Source: Gautieria morchelliformis (Eukaryota; Basidiomycota; Agaricomycetes; Gomphales; Gomphaceae). Taken from it: a DNA stretch of 64,000 bases. The position numbers were made by a program, and so were the translations under genes. The stretch is from assembly GCA_015179125.1 (NCBI GenBank), contig WHVA01000558.1, positions 1-64,000 of the forward strand. Reading direction: 5' to 3'. This document shows, one piece after another, positions 22,763 through 34,500 of the stretch (position 1 is the stretch's first letter; every line of letters starts with the position of its first letter). The notes below the pieces were generated by a model. It ran no database searches. It was not told the origin of the DNA and worked only from the letters and a program-made list of their open reading frames with translations.

Positions 22763-24345
22763 TTACAAACCGCCTGACACCAAGACGGGCAATGGAAGGC
22801 TGTTACAATACACCATAAGTATGGGCCCTCCCGGCCTACTCCGAGGCTCCCAATTGCGCCAGCATCTGTGCATACACAGTGCCACCTTTCGGTTCAACAT
22901 ATTCATGTGCGTTGGGAAATATTTTTCTAACGAATCGTCAGTGAATTCCCAACACATGCAACGGTTCATGTACTCTTTCCACCATTTCAACAAGGCTTCG
23001 CGTCGCTGGACCATGCGCTCATGGCACAATAGGTCCACGATTGAGCGATAAAAGGCGTAATAGTCAAATCCAAGATCGCTGCCGGAATTGAACGTTCGTT
23101 GTGAGGATAAGCCGAAATGTACCTGCAGATAGCCATGAGATAAATCTGATACACAAGGGGAACACAGACCAAGGTCGCAATGTAACTTAAGGATGGGATG
23201 GAAATATCGGTCATGTTATTAAGCTGCGCATTGCCCTTCTTCGTGGCACGTGCCGATGTTCCCCTGCCGTCGATGGCACTGGGGCCGATCATGATGGCGC
23301 GATATGCCTGGAGAACGGCAAGGGCGATGGGAACATCACCGCATACGAGATAATTGATACACGCACACGGATGAGGATCTCGCTGCGCAAGAAACCCGAC
23401 AATAAGTTATTAGGATCGACCTTGTCATCTTCGTACAAGAAGACTGGAAAATCCTGGGGGCGGAATATTTCAATGCCTTTTTTAACCCGCCGACGAAACC
23501 TAGATGTGAGTTAGTACGGATAGACAGTGATATGCAATGGTGTTACGTACTCCTCATCTTCATCCCACTGCCGCACTTTCGGGGCACTCACGAGCAGCCG
23601 CCCGATCTGAGGATGGTTGAACCCTCGGCTTTCCTTGTCGTTCGCTCTCAGAGCGGGGTGGAAGGAGCGAAGCGATTGCATGAGATCTTTGATGCGTTTG
23701 ATATCTTCACCACGTCCATTGGCACGGGCATTCTCCATCTGGCTCCCAGGTGTCATCGAGAATCTGGAGTTTCTCAAAGAAAAGAGAGTCTCACAATAAT
23801 AGCTACCTCTTCAATGCCATGCGCTCGAATCTCTTCTGTGAGACGAGGGGAGATCTCGACGAGTCGCTCGTATTGTTGCTGGGCGGTGCGAAACCTAAGA
23901 TACGAGATGATCAACGAGGCCAGAGGAAGAAGGGTAAGAGGTACCGGGCATCATCAGGGTCAGCTTTAGAAGGGTCACGCAGCCCTTCGTTGAGGATGGT
24001 TTCAAATCGGCGCCACATTTCGACTGTGCGACCGAAATGGCGCGCCGGCCTGGAAAGAGGGTCGCGTTTGCTATCATAAAAGGCAACGAATGGTTAGCAG
24101 ATATCAATGTCATATTAAAGGGATGCAAACGGTTTCTTGCGCGAGGTTCTCTCAGAATAGGAGGAGCGATACCTCTTGCGGCAAGTTTCGTGTTCGGAAC
24201 CGATACCGGAAATGGAACCAGTGCTGCATGCACTGGCGGTCGCGTAGAGATGCGATTCTCCTCCCCATATGAGTTCACTTGATGGGGAAGAGAATCGCAT
24301 GCTACCACTGTGAGTTGGAGTTGCGGAGGTAGCGGTGGGTTGCAT
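22763..24345 (-). CDS. DUF6698-like basidiomycete protein
   Basis: Seven exons (24345-24131, 24070-23945, 23894-23807, 23738-23551, 23499-23367, 23307-23170, 23122-22763) splice to 415 residues with every phase consistent. The core reads GRTVEMWRRFETILNEG, EDIKRIKDLMQSL, SRGFNHPQIGRLLVSAP, DFPVFLYEDDKVDP, LLSGFLRSEILIRAYRAIM and then FDYYAFYRSIVDLL, ending with a Trp/Cys-rich tail. This resembles the DUF6698 family, which I know as expanded in Agaricomycetes with unknown function. The first 70 residues are Ser/Thr-rich. The family name is from memory and should be confirmed. Although these genes are often repeat-associated, this one sits inside the gene island and looks intact. Confidence 0.75.
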
Positions 24346-25006
24346 GGTTGGCGAGTGTGAACCGGCCCTCCTCCGACCAGGATGGCGCTATTGACTTGAC
24401 GCCATCGCTCAACCCCATTCCAACCCAGATCCTGCTCCGCTCCAAATCCCGTAGCTACCGTTTCTACATATACTGTATATTTTTCTGAGACATCGCGAGT
24501 CGATTCCAATATCATCTTGTCCTTTTTACTATCACTACGCTCAAGAGGCGCCTGGATGAGCTTCGGGGGCTTGACGATGAGGGCATGGTGGGTCGCAATG
24601 AGAGGGTTCGGGTATAGAGAAAGAGACACGTCCCTGTCCGACGCGGTATTATAGGTCTGACGCGATCCGTCACGTGATACAGTCACGGTAATTTGAACTT
24701 GTGCCGGTCACGGCAGGAGACATCCCACGCACGTCTCTCATCTCCAGGAGGACCTGGTGTACATGTAGTAGTAATATATGGGATGACTGAACAAAAGTCG
24801 TGCGCCCCCGAATTGCAACAGTGATAATACATGAGCCTGAGTCCACTTTATCGCAAGCTGACATAGCTACCACTACGAGACTAGAATACAATCTATTGGC
24901 ACCGATCACCATAGAGCGTATTCCTGGGTCCGGTATAGCCATTGTCACAAGTGGTGACGATGTCACCACCACCGCCGCGCCGTTTCACGCGGGTGGCAAT
25001 ATTTTA
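24346..25006. other. Intergenic region between DUF6698-like gene and PFS2
   Basis: It holds the promoter side of the minus-strand DUF6698-like gene and the 3' flank of PFS2. A long minus-strand open frame crosses 24686-23895, but it is read antiphase to the spliced gene and is not called. Confidence 0.4.
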
Positions 25007-26979
25007 TTAGCTAAAACGTTTCCGGGGACCCCACCGGCTCCCTGTTGGCGGAGCAGGTGAACCAGCAACTTGCCTCAACATGTCAGCTTGTGAAGGTAGG
25101 GGGCCGGTTTGTCTACTTAAAATTGGAACAGGTGGCGGGCCACCTGCAGATCCACCTAATCCTGGAATTCCGGGGAGCCCGGTATCCTCACCAGCGCCAA
25201 AATTCTGCCCAGAGTATCCGTCTTGGGTATCCATCCCATACGCATCATCTTCGCCCTGCCAACCTGGGAACCCCGGCACCATTTCTTCCTCGTCTTCTTG
25301 CCCACCACCTTCAGGTGCCGCTGGGGGCTTCTCGCCGCCTGCGCTGAACACAGCATTAGCATCGCCAGGACGCTCGCGCGACCAGAACCGGGTCGTATGG
25401 TCATTGGACGCCGAGACGAGGAGATGCCCGAGTGGATGGAATGCAATCGACCAAACATTCGAATCGTGCGCCTCAGCGAGAGTTGCGCGAGGACCTGGCT
25501 GGAGAGTTGAGGAGAGTGCGTGATTAGGTGGGGGCGCTGTAAGATCCCAGTGTAAGATAGACCCTTCCGAGCCACCTGAGACCAGCAGGGGATGAATTGG
25601 GTGCCATGCAACCGCTGCAGCAACGTACAATGGTAAGACAGTGAGGGTGCTCATATAGAACGACACATGCATGCAAGACTTACAGCACACTTCTTTCTTA
25701 TGACCCTTAAGAGTTCGAAGCTCTTTCATAGCGCGGATATCAAAAACTCTGACTGTCTGATCTCGCGACGCGCTGGCGACGAGGTCGCCATTAGGCGACC
25801 ACGCTAGTGCTTGAACAGTGTTTTTATGTTGATGACTACGAAAATATGAGCCTTAGAAACGTTAATACTTTGGTTAAATACAGACAAAGTTGAAAGGCAT
25901 GTGCCTGTCCGAGGATCCCAGAACTTGACGAGATTGTCTTTACTACCTGATACGAGCAGGCCTTTCGTCGGGTGCCATTCGACACACTTGACGTCCCAGC
26001 CATGACCTATGTTACAGTTATTAACATTTATGCTCATGAGACACGAAGGGATGCTCCTGGCCTACCTGTCAATACCTTCTCCTCCCGACTCTCTTCAAAC
26101 GCCCATAACCGTACAGTCGAGTCGTCGCTTGCGGTTGCAAATCGCCCGTCGTCTGGACTGAAACTCAGCCCGCGAACAGCTTCTCGATGAGCTTGCCAAG
26201 CCGTCAGATTGTTCATGTTGGGCTGAAAGTACTTCACGATTCCACTTTGATCGGCCGAGGCAATGTATGACCCTGAGTGAGAGAAACAGACAGCGCGGAT
26301 GGCGGAATCATGTGCTTGAAGGATGGTCTCGAAGTTGAAGGTGAGACCGTTCCATAGAGTGAATTCACCGCTGGTTGATCCAGTGAGAACGCGTCGTCCT
26401 TCAGGTGTCCACTAAATGTAACATAGTGTTATTTGTTGCTTCACACCGGCCGTCTTGGACGTACAGTTACCACATTCACAGGACATCGTATTTTGTTCGT
26501 AGACGTGTGTACGAATTTCGTACACAACGATGTAGAAGCATTGGTGGGATAGGCCTTAGGTGGAAGAAGCTGGACAATACACATAAAATGTTTGCAGCAG
26601 TTCCACACCTCCACTTTGCGAATGCTCACATCAATAATGTAAGATGGTCCTGGGCGCAAATGTGGCACATAATAAGGGCTGGGGCGTAGTTTACGGACCT
26701 TACGTGCTTATTGAATAATCATGCCTTTGAAAAGCTACCAGAACGCACCAGTGCCCACCGACCCATTCCACCTGCGTAATCCACTGTTCTCCGTGGACGC
26801 GTTTTCTTCAACGCCTTGCCGTCCATGAGTTGGCGCTGCGCCGCCATTTCCTGGTCACGAACCTGGCTTTCATCGACTGGTGGGGGATTAGGTGGTAGTA
26901 AATGCTTCGTAGGCTGCCATGAAGACGATGATGGTCGCGGTTGCGAAAACTCTGGTAATAGCAATGGAACATCAGACAT
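25007..26979 (-). CDS. PFS2: Polyadenylation factor subunit 2 (WDR33/Pfs2)
   Basis: This is a WD40 subunit of the cleavage and polyadenylation factor in the nucleus; in known homologues it helps recognise the AAUAAA region and joins factor modules. The model has seven exons (26979-26749, 26698-26630, 26569-26465, 26411-26066, 26006-25886, 25835-25684, 25614-25007), giving 543 residues. The N-terminal block [20 protein letters not shown] and [18 protein letters not shown] are diagnostic for Pfs2/WDR33. About seven WD repeats follow ([41 protein letters not shown]). The C-terminus is Gly/Pro/Glu-rich and ends PRKRFS, as in fungal Pfs2. All introns are 50-69 bp. It lies 210 bp downstream of the RBR ligase stop, same strand. 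Confidence 0.94.
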
Positions 26980-27188
26980 TCAGAGAACAGTCTGCCAGAG
27001 TCGGTATTCAGAGAAGGGCTAAATCTTGTACTTGCTCGAGATGCTACAGATCCGCCTAAGGTAAATTACGTAATACAACAACACTGTAAGTATCTAAATT
27101 CCGCTAAGTTTACCAGATGCGCATCTGATGTTGGTCTACAGTATTTAACTCCGTGACATACTTATAGAAAAGTGTGGTGCTCTATAGT

Positions 27189-29179
27189 TTATTCCACAGT
27201 TACAGTCCACTGCCATCTTCCTTCCTGAAGTCCGATGTTGGTGTCATCCAGCATGGTTTGGTGCCGTTTCTGCACATAAACCTATTATGACATGGCAGGT
27301 TAAGCAGAGCGAGACAGGTAATGACACCATGTAACCCACCGTCTTGTCCACCATCCTTTGACGTAGGGCGAGTACTGTGTCTGGGGCAACTTCCTCTTCC
27401 AGCATCTCAGACAGTGCTTCTACGGCCTTCTCGAGGTCTCTGGCACATCCGGGTCAGCATCACATAGAGGCCTGAATAGCCCTGACTACAAACGCTTGTA
27501 CGTCTTCAAACATTTGCTTCATGTTGCCTTTCTTGATGAAAAACGCCATGGCGTACGTCCACTGATTGATTATCAGCTATCAAAAACGTCACGAGCTACG
27601 TTTACATAACTACCTTGAGCGTCGCACGGCATTTGGTGAGTTCGTCGACCGCATCCTTCATGAACCTGGAGACAGTTAGACAACAGTATAAGACAGAATG
27701 ACGTAGCATTGTGGGCTGGTACGCCTACTGCCGCTCAAAATCATACCTGGCTTGGATCCAGCTTAGTCCCGAGGTGTTCTGCACCTCGACCATCTTCTCC
27801 TCAGTGTGTTCGTATAATACTCGATCCAGCTTGGAGGACAGTTCATGGTTGGTGTATCGATCGTAGTAAAACAACCACTTTTCAAGGTTCGCCTGTGCTT
27901 GTGTTTGCGTGTCAAAAGACTCTACTACCGTCTTCTCCTTGAAAGCGTTGCAAGTCGCAGTATAACCGTGAACGCTCCAATTCTGTCGACACATCCAGCA
28001 CCATTGGAATTGACATTGACGACATAAGATACGGCTACGTGGTCCAATAGGGAGATACGATTATATCTGTATTAGCATCAGCATGCGGACGATTTTACTC
28101 ACTTGCAGCCCCCATTCTTCTCAGTTGGATTCTTGCAGTTAGGACAATTCTTAGTGTTGGCCTGGATCCACTGGGACGTTCCCGAATCTTCCTTGGCGTT
28201 CTTGAGCCACAAATTAGCAATGACGCAAATAACAGGTCGATGATCGACGTCCATGCCGCACCCAAAACAAAATGTGTGGGACGATGCGCATGTGACGATT
28301 GGCACGTGTGTAAGAATAGTAGACTTAGTCGCGCCGGGACACGATACGATTTGATCACAGCCGGGGGATGGACAGAAGCGAAGATGAGAGTGGACCTTTA
28401 CGAAGGACTCAATAAAAAGTGCACGGTATCTGACTCAAATGCTTAATGAGCCAGAACTCGGAGGCCTAATAGAATGGGACGAAATACCGTTCATAGCACT
28501 GGGGGTCTACCAAATCTTTAACAATATTACTTGCGAGTAAGGTCTGACATTCTTCTTGCATACACGGCACTGTGCACTGGCCTTCATCCTTGACCTTGCC
28601 GACAATGTATGCACGCCAACAGCTTCTGCAATACTTGTGACCACACCTTTCCTTGTAAACCTCCAACTCAGGCGGCGTGTCGCAACATATGTCACAGACA
28701 AACTCCTCTGGAGTCACCCGTTGGCGCTTGCTGGGGGGCTCTAAAGGAGACGTAGTCTCGCCACTAGCTTTCAGAACTTGTTCAGGGGATTCCATATATG
28801 CGTCCAATAAACGATCCTTATTCCAGCGGAAGTGACGTAACAGAATTGAGGCTATTGGAGGCTGTAATGGTAATCAGCTATAAGAGATAGAATCATAACG
28901 GGCTGAATAAAACAACCTCTAGACCAAGGATTGCCACAACATCACCTATCTCTTTCATGGCCTCCGCCTCCAATGCATCTGGCGAGAAACTCTGGAAGGC
29001 AAGTCCGTCACTTTTCTGTTTTCCTTTGTCCACTTTTATTGGAGACGGTGAATAATCATCTTCGCCCGAGTCAAACCCATACTGGCTCATCGATGAGATT
29101 TAATTAAGCGGGTCATGCTGTATAAATAAGTGCCACAGACCTCAACATCGGATCCATCGAAAAAGCTCTCGTCAGACAT
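27189..29179 (-). CDS. Ariadne-type RBR E3 ubiquitin ligase
   Basis: It transfers ubiquitin through a Cys thioester intermediate. Nine exons (29179-29141, 29081-28917, 28861-28488, 28429-28103, 28034-27747, 27665-27614, 27561-27494, 27439-27340, 27281-27189) give 501 residues. After an acidic N-terminus and a UBA-like helix region come RING1 (CDICCDTPPELEVYKERCGHKYC, from about residue 124), the IBR domain (FCPSPGC...C...FCFGCG) and RING2/Rcat (CPNCKNPTEKNGGCNRILC...C). The catalytic Cys is in NGGC at about residue 301. A C-terminal Ariadne domain follows (KDAVDELTKCRATLKWTYAMAFF, DLEKAVEALSEML). Order and length match ARIH1/HHARI homologues. Every splice phase closes. Neighbours on the same strand are PFS2 and the Rab gene. 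Confidence 0.93.
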
Positions 29180-29566
29180 AGCTGTAGCACTAGGCCTCGA
29201 AATCCCTTCCTCTAGATGCTCGCAAACAAGTACAGTAACGATGCAAGTGGATGCTGTGGCGAACGCGGTTAATTTAGAGAGCCGTTACGTGGGTACGCGT
29301 GCCACGTGACTCTAATTTAAACGACGCTGCGCAATAGGCTCGGCTCGAAAGTCGTCGCGGCGTCTACGTCCTGTACTGTAGCGGATATCTGATACACTGC
29401 TATGCACACGAATATAGCGGGCTAGGGCATACAGCCTATCCCCAGAGGTAACCACGATATAACACGAAGAAAAAGGCAAACAAACAGAACTCGCGCAGAA
29501 AGTAAGGCGGACGGTCTGTCGTATAAAATTAATGGGGGCAATATCGTTATGCATCTTACATGCCGC

Positions 29567-30555
29567 TCAGCAACATCCTGACTGCTTAGTCCCACTGGGA
29601 CCATCCACGCTTGGAGTGACAGTGATAGATTCACCCGACGGCTTAATCTGGTTCTCGTTTTGCTCGAGCGCCTTGTTGGATACAATGCGGTACACGTCTG
29701 TGGTACCATGAATGTCAACTCGGCTGTGACACGAAGTGACCAGCATCGGTACCTGTGAGAATGTTTTGGAAGGCCGACTCGACGTTAGATGCGTCCAGCG
29801 CAGATGTCTCGATGAACGATAGACCATTCTCAGCTGCCAGGCGTGTCACCAATCATCGCTATCGCTCGAAAGAGAATAGGCTTACCTGAGAACCCTTTTG
29901 CCTCCTCTGTGGGTACTGCCCGTAAATGCTTCAAATCGCTCTTGTTCCCAACAAGCATAATAACAATATTTGAGTCCGCGTGATCCCGAAGCTCCTTGAG
30001 CCATCGTGTTACATTGACGTAAGTTGCATGCTTAGCGATATCGTATACGAGGAGTGCACCAACGGCCCCCCGGTAGTATCTAATAGATGTGTATTGATGA
30101 GGCGCCACGGGCAAATTTGCAAATGGGCGTACGCAGATGTAATTGCACGGTATCGTTCTTGTCCAGCTGGGCAAAATGTCAGAATAGGAGGTAGGAAGGA
30201 CAGTATACTACTGCAATGGCGGCTACAGGTAAGAGGACTTACCAGTATCCCATATTTGGGCCTTGACTGTCTTTCCATCTACGTTAATTGACCTAGTGGC
30301 AAACTCGACGCCAATCGTCGATTTCGACTCGATATTGAACTCATTCCGCGTGAACCGTGAGAGGACTTGCAGATAGAAAAATGAGAACGTCGGCTGAATT
30401 GAATACAAGATACGACCACCCACGGTTAGACTTGCCCACTCCACTGTCGCCGATGAGCACTACCTGTGTTAGTGGTGATTTGTGAGCGAAATCCAGCAGA
30501 CCAATCATAGCGGACACACTTTGAAGAGGTAATCGTAATTGGAAGAATCAGCCAT
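29567..30555 (-). CDS. ypt3: Rab11/Ypt3-type small GTPase
   Basis: It controls vesicle traffic from the trans-Golgi/recycling compartment to the cell surface. Seven exons (30555-30520, 30463-30424, 30365-30243, 30166-30133, 30079-29886, 29833-29753, 29697-29567) give 212 residues. Visible are the P-loop GDSGVGKS (residues 17-24), the effector loop with [28 protein letters not shown] and ETSAL. The C-terminal SGCC is the double-Cys geranylgeranylation signal. [11 protein letters not shown] and [15 protein letters not shown] are typical of Rab11/Ypt3 rather than other Rabs. The second exon is 40 bp and the fourth only 34 bp. It is divergent from the P-type ATPase gene, about 1 kb apart. Confidence 0.95.
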
Positions 30556-31577
30556 GCTTAGGTGAAAGGGAGTGAAAGTTGACGCAGTGTTTCGGAGTTT
30601 GAAACAATTTGCCCTGCATTTTGCAGCTGCTGGCCCCCATGGGGTCACTGCGGATCGGCCTACTCTTGAGGTCGTTCAAATAGCCTTGGCGACCTGTCCT
30701 TGTGTCCGGAGAAGAAGCCCGGGATGCATCATGACTGAAGCAGCAGAGCACCCGTCAATGTAACTGGAGCAACCTATTGCACTAGTACTGTACTAGATTG
30801 GATTAGCTCTTCTCATGGTGCGCAGCCCTGGCGTCAGTATCCAGGTGTTTCAACACTTCACAGGTTCATGTGCTGAGTCTTAGAGCTTTTCGAACCGTGA
30901 ATTCCCGGTCGAGTTCTTTCTCGCGGTCGCATGGGTTCTGACAATCCAGGGGTAGTGCATGGCTTATGAACATTTATTCGTTCCCCGGACGTATTCGACC
31001 TGTTTTCCCATGTCATGGCTCCACCTATAACTTTGCCGACGGATTTCATACTGGAGGTATGTACAGGCTCTCTCTCCTTACAGTTGGTGCCTTTTTTGAC
31101 TTCCCTGCCAAGTGCCGGCTTCGTACCTCGGATCATCTTTAATTCACGCGTGTCCTAGCTTTTCTCCAGCCCTGTCAAACTCTACTGCTACCGCTATCTT
31201 GTTCTTCGAGAGTTCATTCAATGTCTTATCTGCAGAAGTCACGGGGCAACCTGAAAAGAGCGAGAATGAACTCACTGCGTGTGTCTTACCAAGTCACAGT
31301 CGCATCCAGCGTTAATTACTCGTCAGTATACATATATAATAGCGCAATGCTCAGGCAACCCCCTGGTGGAAGTGGAGCGTAATATTTACAAAAGTCGCGG
31401 TGGAATTTGTGGTCATTTGGCACAAGCGGACGGTAGCCACTAACTGTAAGTAGATCACAACGGCATTCTCCGTTTGGTTTCTCGATCGATTGCCACCGGG
31501 GCCGGATCTCCACCCGCGTTTATATAGCGCTTGCAGCTGTTTTGCTCAATGTCACAAAGCTCCTTTTCTCGGCCTCC
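30556..31577. other. Divergent intergenic region, Rab and ATPase promoters
   Basis: About 1 kb separates the start of the minus-strand Rab gene from the start of the plus-strand ATPase gene, so it should carry both promoters. No gene or repeat was seen; the short open frames are unconvincing. Confidence 0.45.
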
Positions 31578-34500
31578 ATGTCAGATTCGCCCAAGTCAGG
31601 CGAGCCTTCGCAGGTGGGGCGTGAGGAACAGCTTGTTGTCGGCAAATCCAACGAACCAGAGGCCGTAGTCATTACGTCCGTGGAAGACGTCAAGCAGGAC
31701 GAGAATGCTTCCAGTGAGGCTCGGGATGAACCTGTCGACCGCGGTGCTCTCCCAGCTGCTGGACGTTCCGTCGCATTCCCTCCTGTGGAAGTTGACTCCG
31801 GCATCGAGGAGAAGCCCACAGGAGGCCTCAATCGTCCTCGCGGCGTCGAGATGCGCAGAGAATTGACCCAAGAGGAAAGAGACCTTGCTCAAGCTGGGTA
31901 TGATCATTTGGAAGAAGAGAAGAATGAAATAGTCAACAAAGGCGAGGATGAAATGGACAAAGTCGACATCCATGAGCATAGACTCAAGTTCGATGAACTG
32001 GAAAATGCTCTCGAGACCAGCATGATCACTAAAGAGCCTTCTCTGTCAAGAGGTCTTGAGCTCGATCAGGCAGCGGAAAGGCTTGCTAGAGACGGCCGAA
32101 ATGTTCTTACTCCCCCAAAGAAGAAAAGCGCGTTGAGGAAGGTGAGCTTTACTCTTCTTGAAGCCGTGATATGCTCTCAAGGACGTATCTTAGTATTTCG
32201 ACTGTCTATTGACCATGTTCAACATCCTGCTCGTACGCATACTCTTCTCTCAGGCATGAATTCTTTAACAGTCTCGCTGTGCAGATAATCGCCGGTGGTA
32301 TGTACCTCCCTTTAAGCCTTGCAAGTCGCCGACCCCGTTTATCCAGTTCTTGAGTACGTCCTTCTTGGGATTGATTTCAAGGTATATTTCTCCACTACAC
32401 GTTGACATGGCATCTGAACGAGATGTGACTAGGCCAACTTCCAAAACACGTACCTCGGAGGCATTCTAATTGCCGTGGCTTGTGGGTTGCTTCCGCCCAG
32501 CCTCTCAATATAATGACTGACTATAATTGAGCAGTTCTCAATGCATTTATTGAGTTTTACCAGTTGCAGAAAGCGGACGCCATTCTGGCCTCCTTCTTAG
32601 CCATGATTCCGCCTTCTTGCCGCGTCATTAGGGGTGGGACTCTTACCACGGTCCCAGCAGCTGAGGTGGGTGATCTAATATGATTGTTTTTCTTTCTGCC
32701 GTGTGCACCTAACTGCCAATTAGCTGGTCAAAGGCGATATCGTCTTCATCGTGCGTAACAGCTTGGACATGCTCGATCGAGCTACGCTTATAATTGGTAA
32801 TATGTAGCGCATGGGCGATAAAACCCCGGCAGATTTGGTCATATTCAACGCTACCGATCTGAAACTGGATAACAGCAGTCTCACTGGCGAGTCTGAGCCA
32901 CAGGAGCGGCTAGCACTGCCAGACGGGTCCACTAATAGGCCTGTCGAAGCTGAGAATTTGGTATTTTCTACTCTGTTGGACCTTTCCGCATTGCCTGAGG
33001 CGAAGTTTATTTAGGTGTTCAACTCAACGCTAGTGGTTAGTGGGGAAGGATATGGACGTAAGTGCATTTTGGACAATTACCTCCTAGCCCTTTCCTTTCT
33101 TCGTCGCAACTTCATTTCTTTCATTCGTCATTTGGCGCCCATTATCTGCGTCTCATTGTGACGTTTGTCCCCACTCGCCAGTCGTTGTCCGCACCGGAGA
33201 TCACACTCTAATCGGTTAGTCAATATCCCTCTCTTCAATAGCCTGCCCCTGTATCCTGAATCTAATATTAATAGGCCAAATCGCAAAGCTCACTGGTGGA
33301 GAAAGTGGCAACAAGAGTCCTCTCGGAGTGGAAATGTAGGCATATTCAAAGTTTGTTGTTTGTCTTCTGCATAATTCATCTGGCCATCTTAGTGCTCATT
33401 TTGTTATGACCATTTCCATCATCGCCATCATCATCGCCCTCGTCTTCTTCGGGGTTGGCCTCGGGACGGTTTATAAGGGTAAAGCAGCGGCAACCGTGAC
33501 ATTTGCGGTGTCGGTACTGGTTGCCTTCGTACCTGAGGGACTGCCATCTGTCGTCACGCTTTTGTGGGCATTCCAAAGCAGACATCTTATTTCAAGTTCA
33601 GCTGCTCAGATCGGGTCATAGGTTGTCAATCGCGGCCAAGAGGATGGCAGCACAAAATGTCTTAGTCAAGGACCTTCAGGGCGTAGAGACCCTAGGCGCA
33701 TTGTACGCAACAGTATCGGATTGTAAACAGTTTAATGCTGACATGCATGCCTAGAACCCTTTTGGCTACAGACAAGACGGGTACACTTACCAGGAATCAG
33801 ATGACGGTAGAATTCCCCGTCAGACGTATCGGTCTGAATAGCCTAACACAATCATGATAACTCTAGGTGACCAACTTATGGAATGGCACCAGGATGGCGA
33901 CCGCTTTCCAGGTTCGTACTGTGCTGGGACGTCATCTGCACACACTGATTACTTCGCGTAGTCTAACAACGATGCTGAAGAAACTGAGGCCTTTTCTATG
34001 GCAACTCCTGGCATGGCAGAAATGATCGATGTTTCCGCCCTCAATTCCAAGATCAAATTCGACAAGGCGGATATACCATTTGAGCAACGCGAAATTCTTG
34101 GCGATGCTACAGAGACTGGTCTCGCTCGTTTTGCTGGGCGTCAACTTCCTGATTACGACGAACACCTCAAGAACCACCCCAAGGTGTTCGAGGTACCGTT
34201 CAACAGCACCAACAAATGGGCTTTGGTAACCGGTAAGTACCATTCAATGCGTAGTTGCTTTGCGAAATTTGAGCCCAGATTTCTGCCTCCACAGTCAAGA
34301 AGGTTCATGCAGACGGCTATCTTACTACATACCTAAAGGGTGCCCCAGAGCGTGTGCTTGCCAAATGCGCGACGTATCTGAAGGAAGGGAAGCAGACGCC
34401 CATCGATGACGAATTTAGGAAAGGATTTGAGGATGCATACTCTTACATGGCATCCAGAGGCCATCGCGTGATCGCTTGCGCCCAATACCTCTTACCTGGA

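Noticed and set aside
23350-23370. Apparent 2-nt frameshift in the DUF6698-like gene
   Set aside because: A GTGCGT...CTCCAG intron (23308-23366) restores the frame and gives the expected EILIRAYRAIM sequence.
23895-24686. 263-codon minus-strand open frame
   Set aside because: It overlaps the DUF6698-like gene in a different phase on the same strand. The spliced model explains the region better with every phase closed.
31542-31577. Upstream extension of the ATPase start
   Set aside because: The extended frame opens with TTG, not ATG. The first ATG is 31578.
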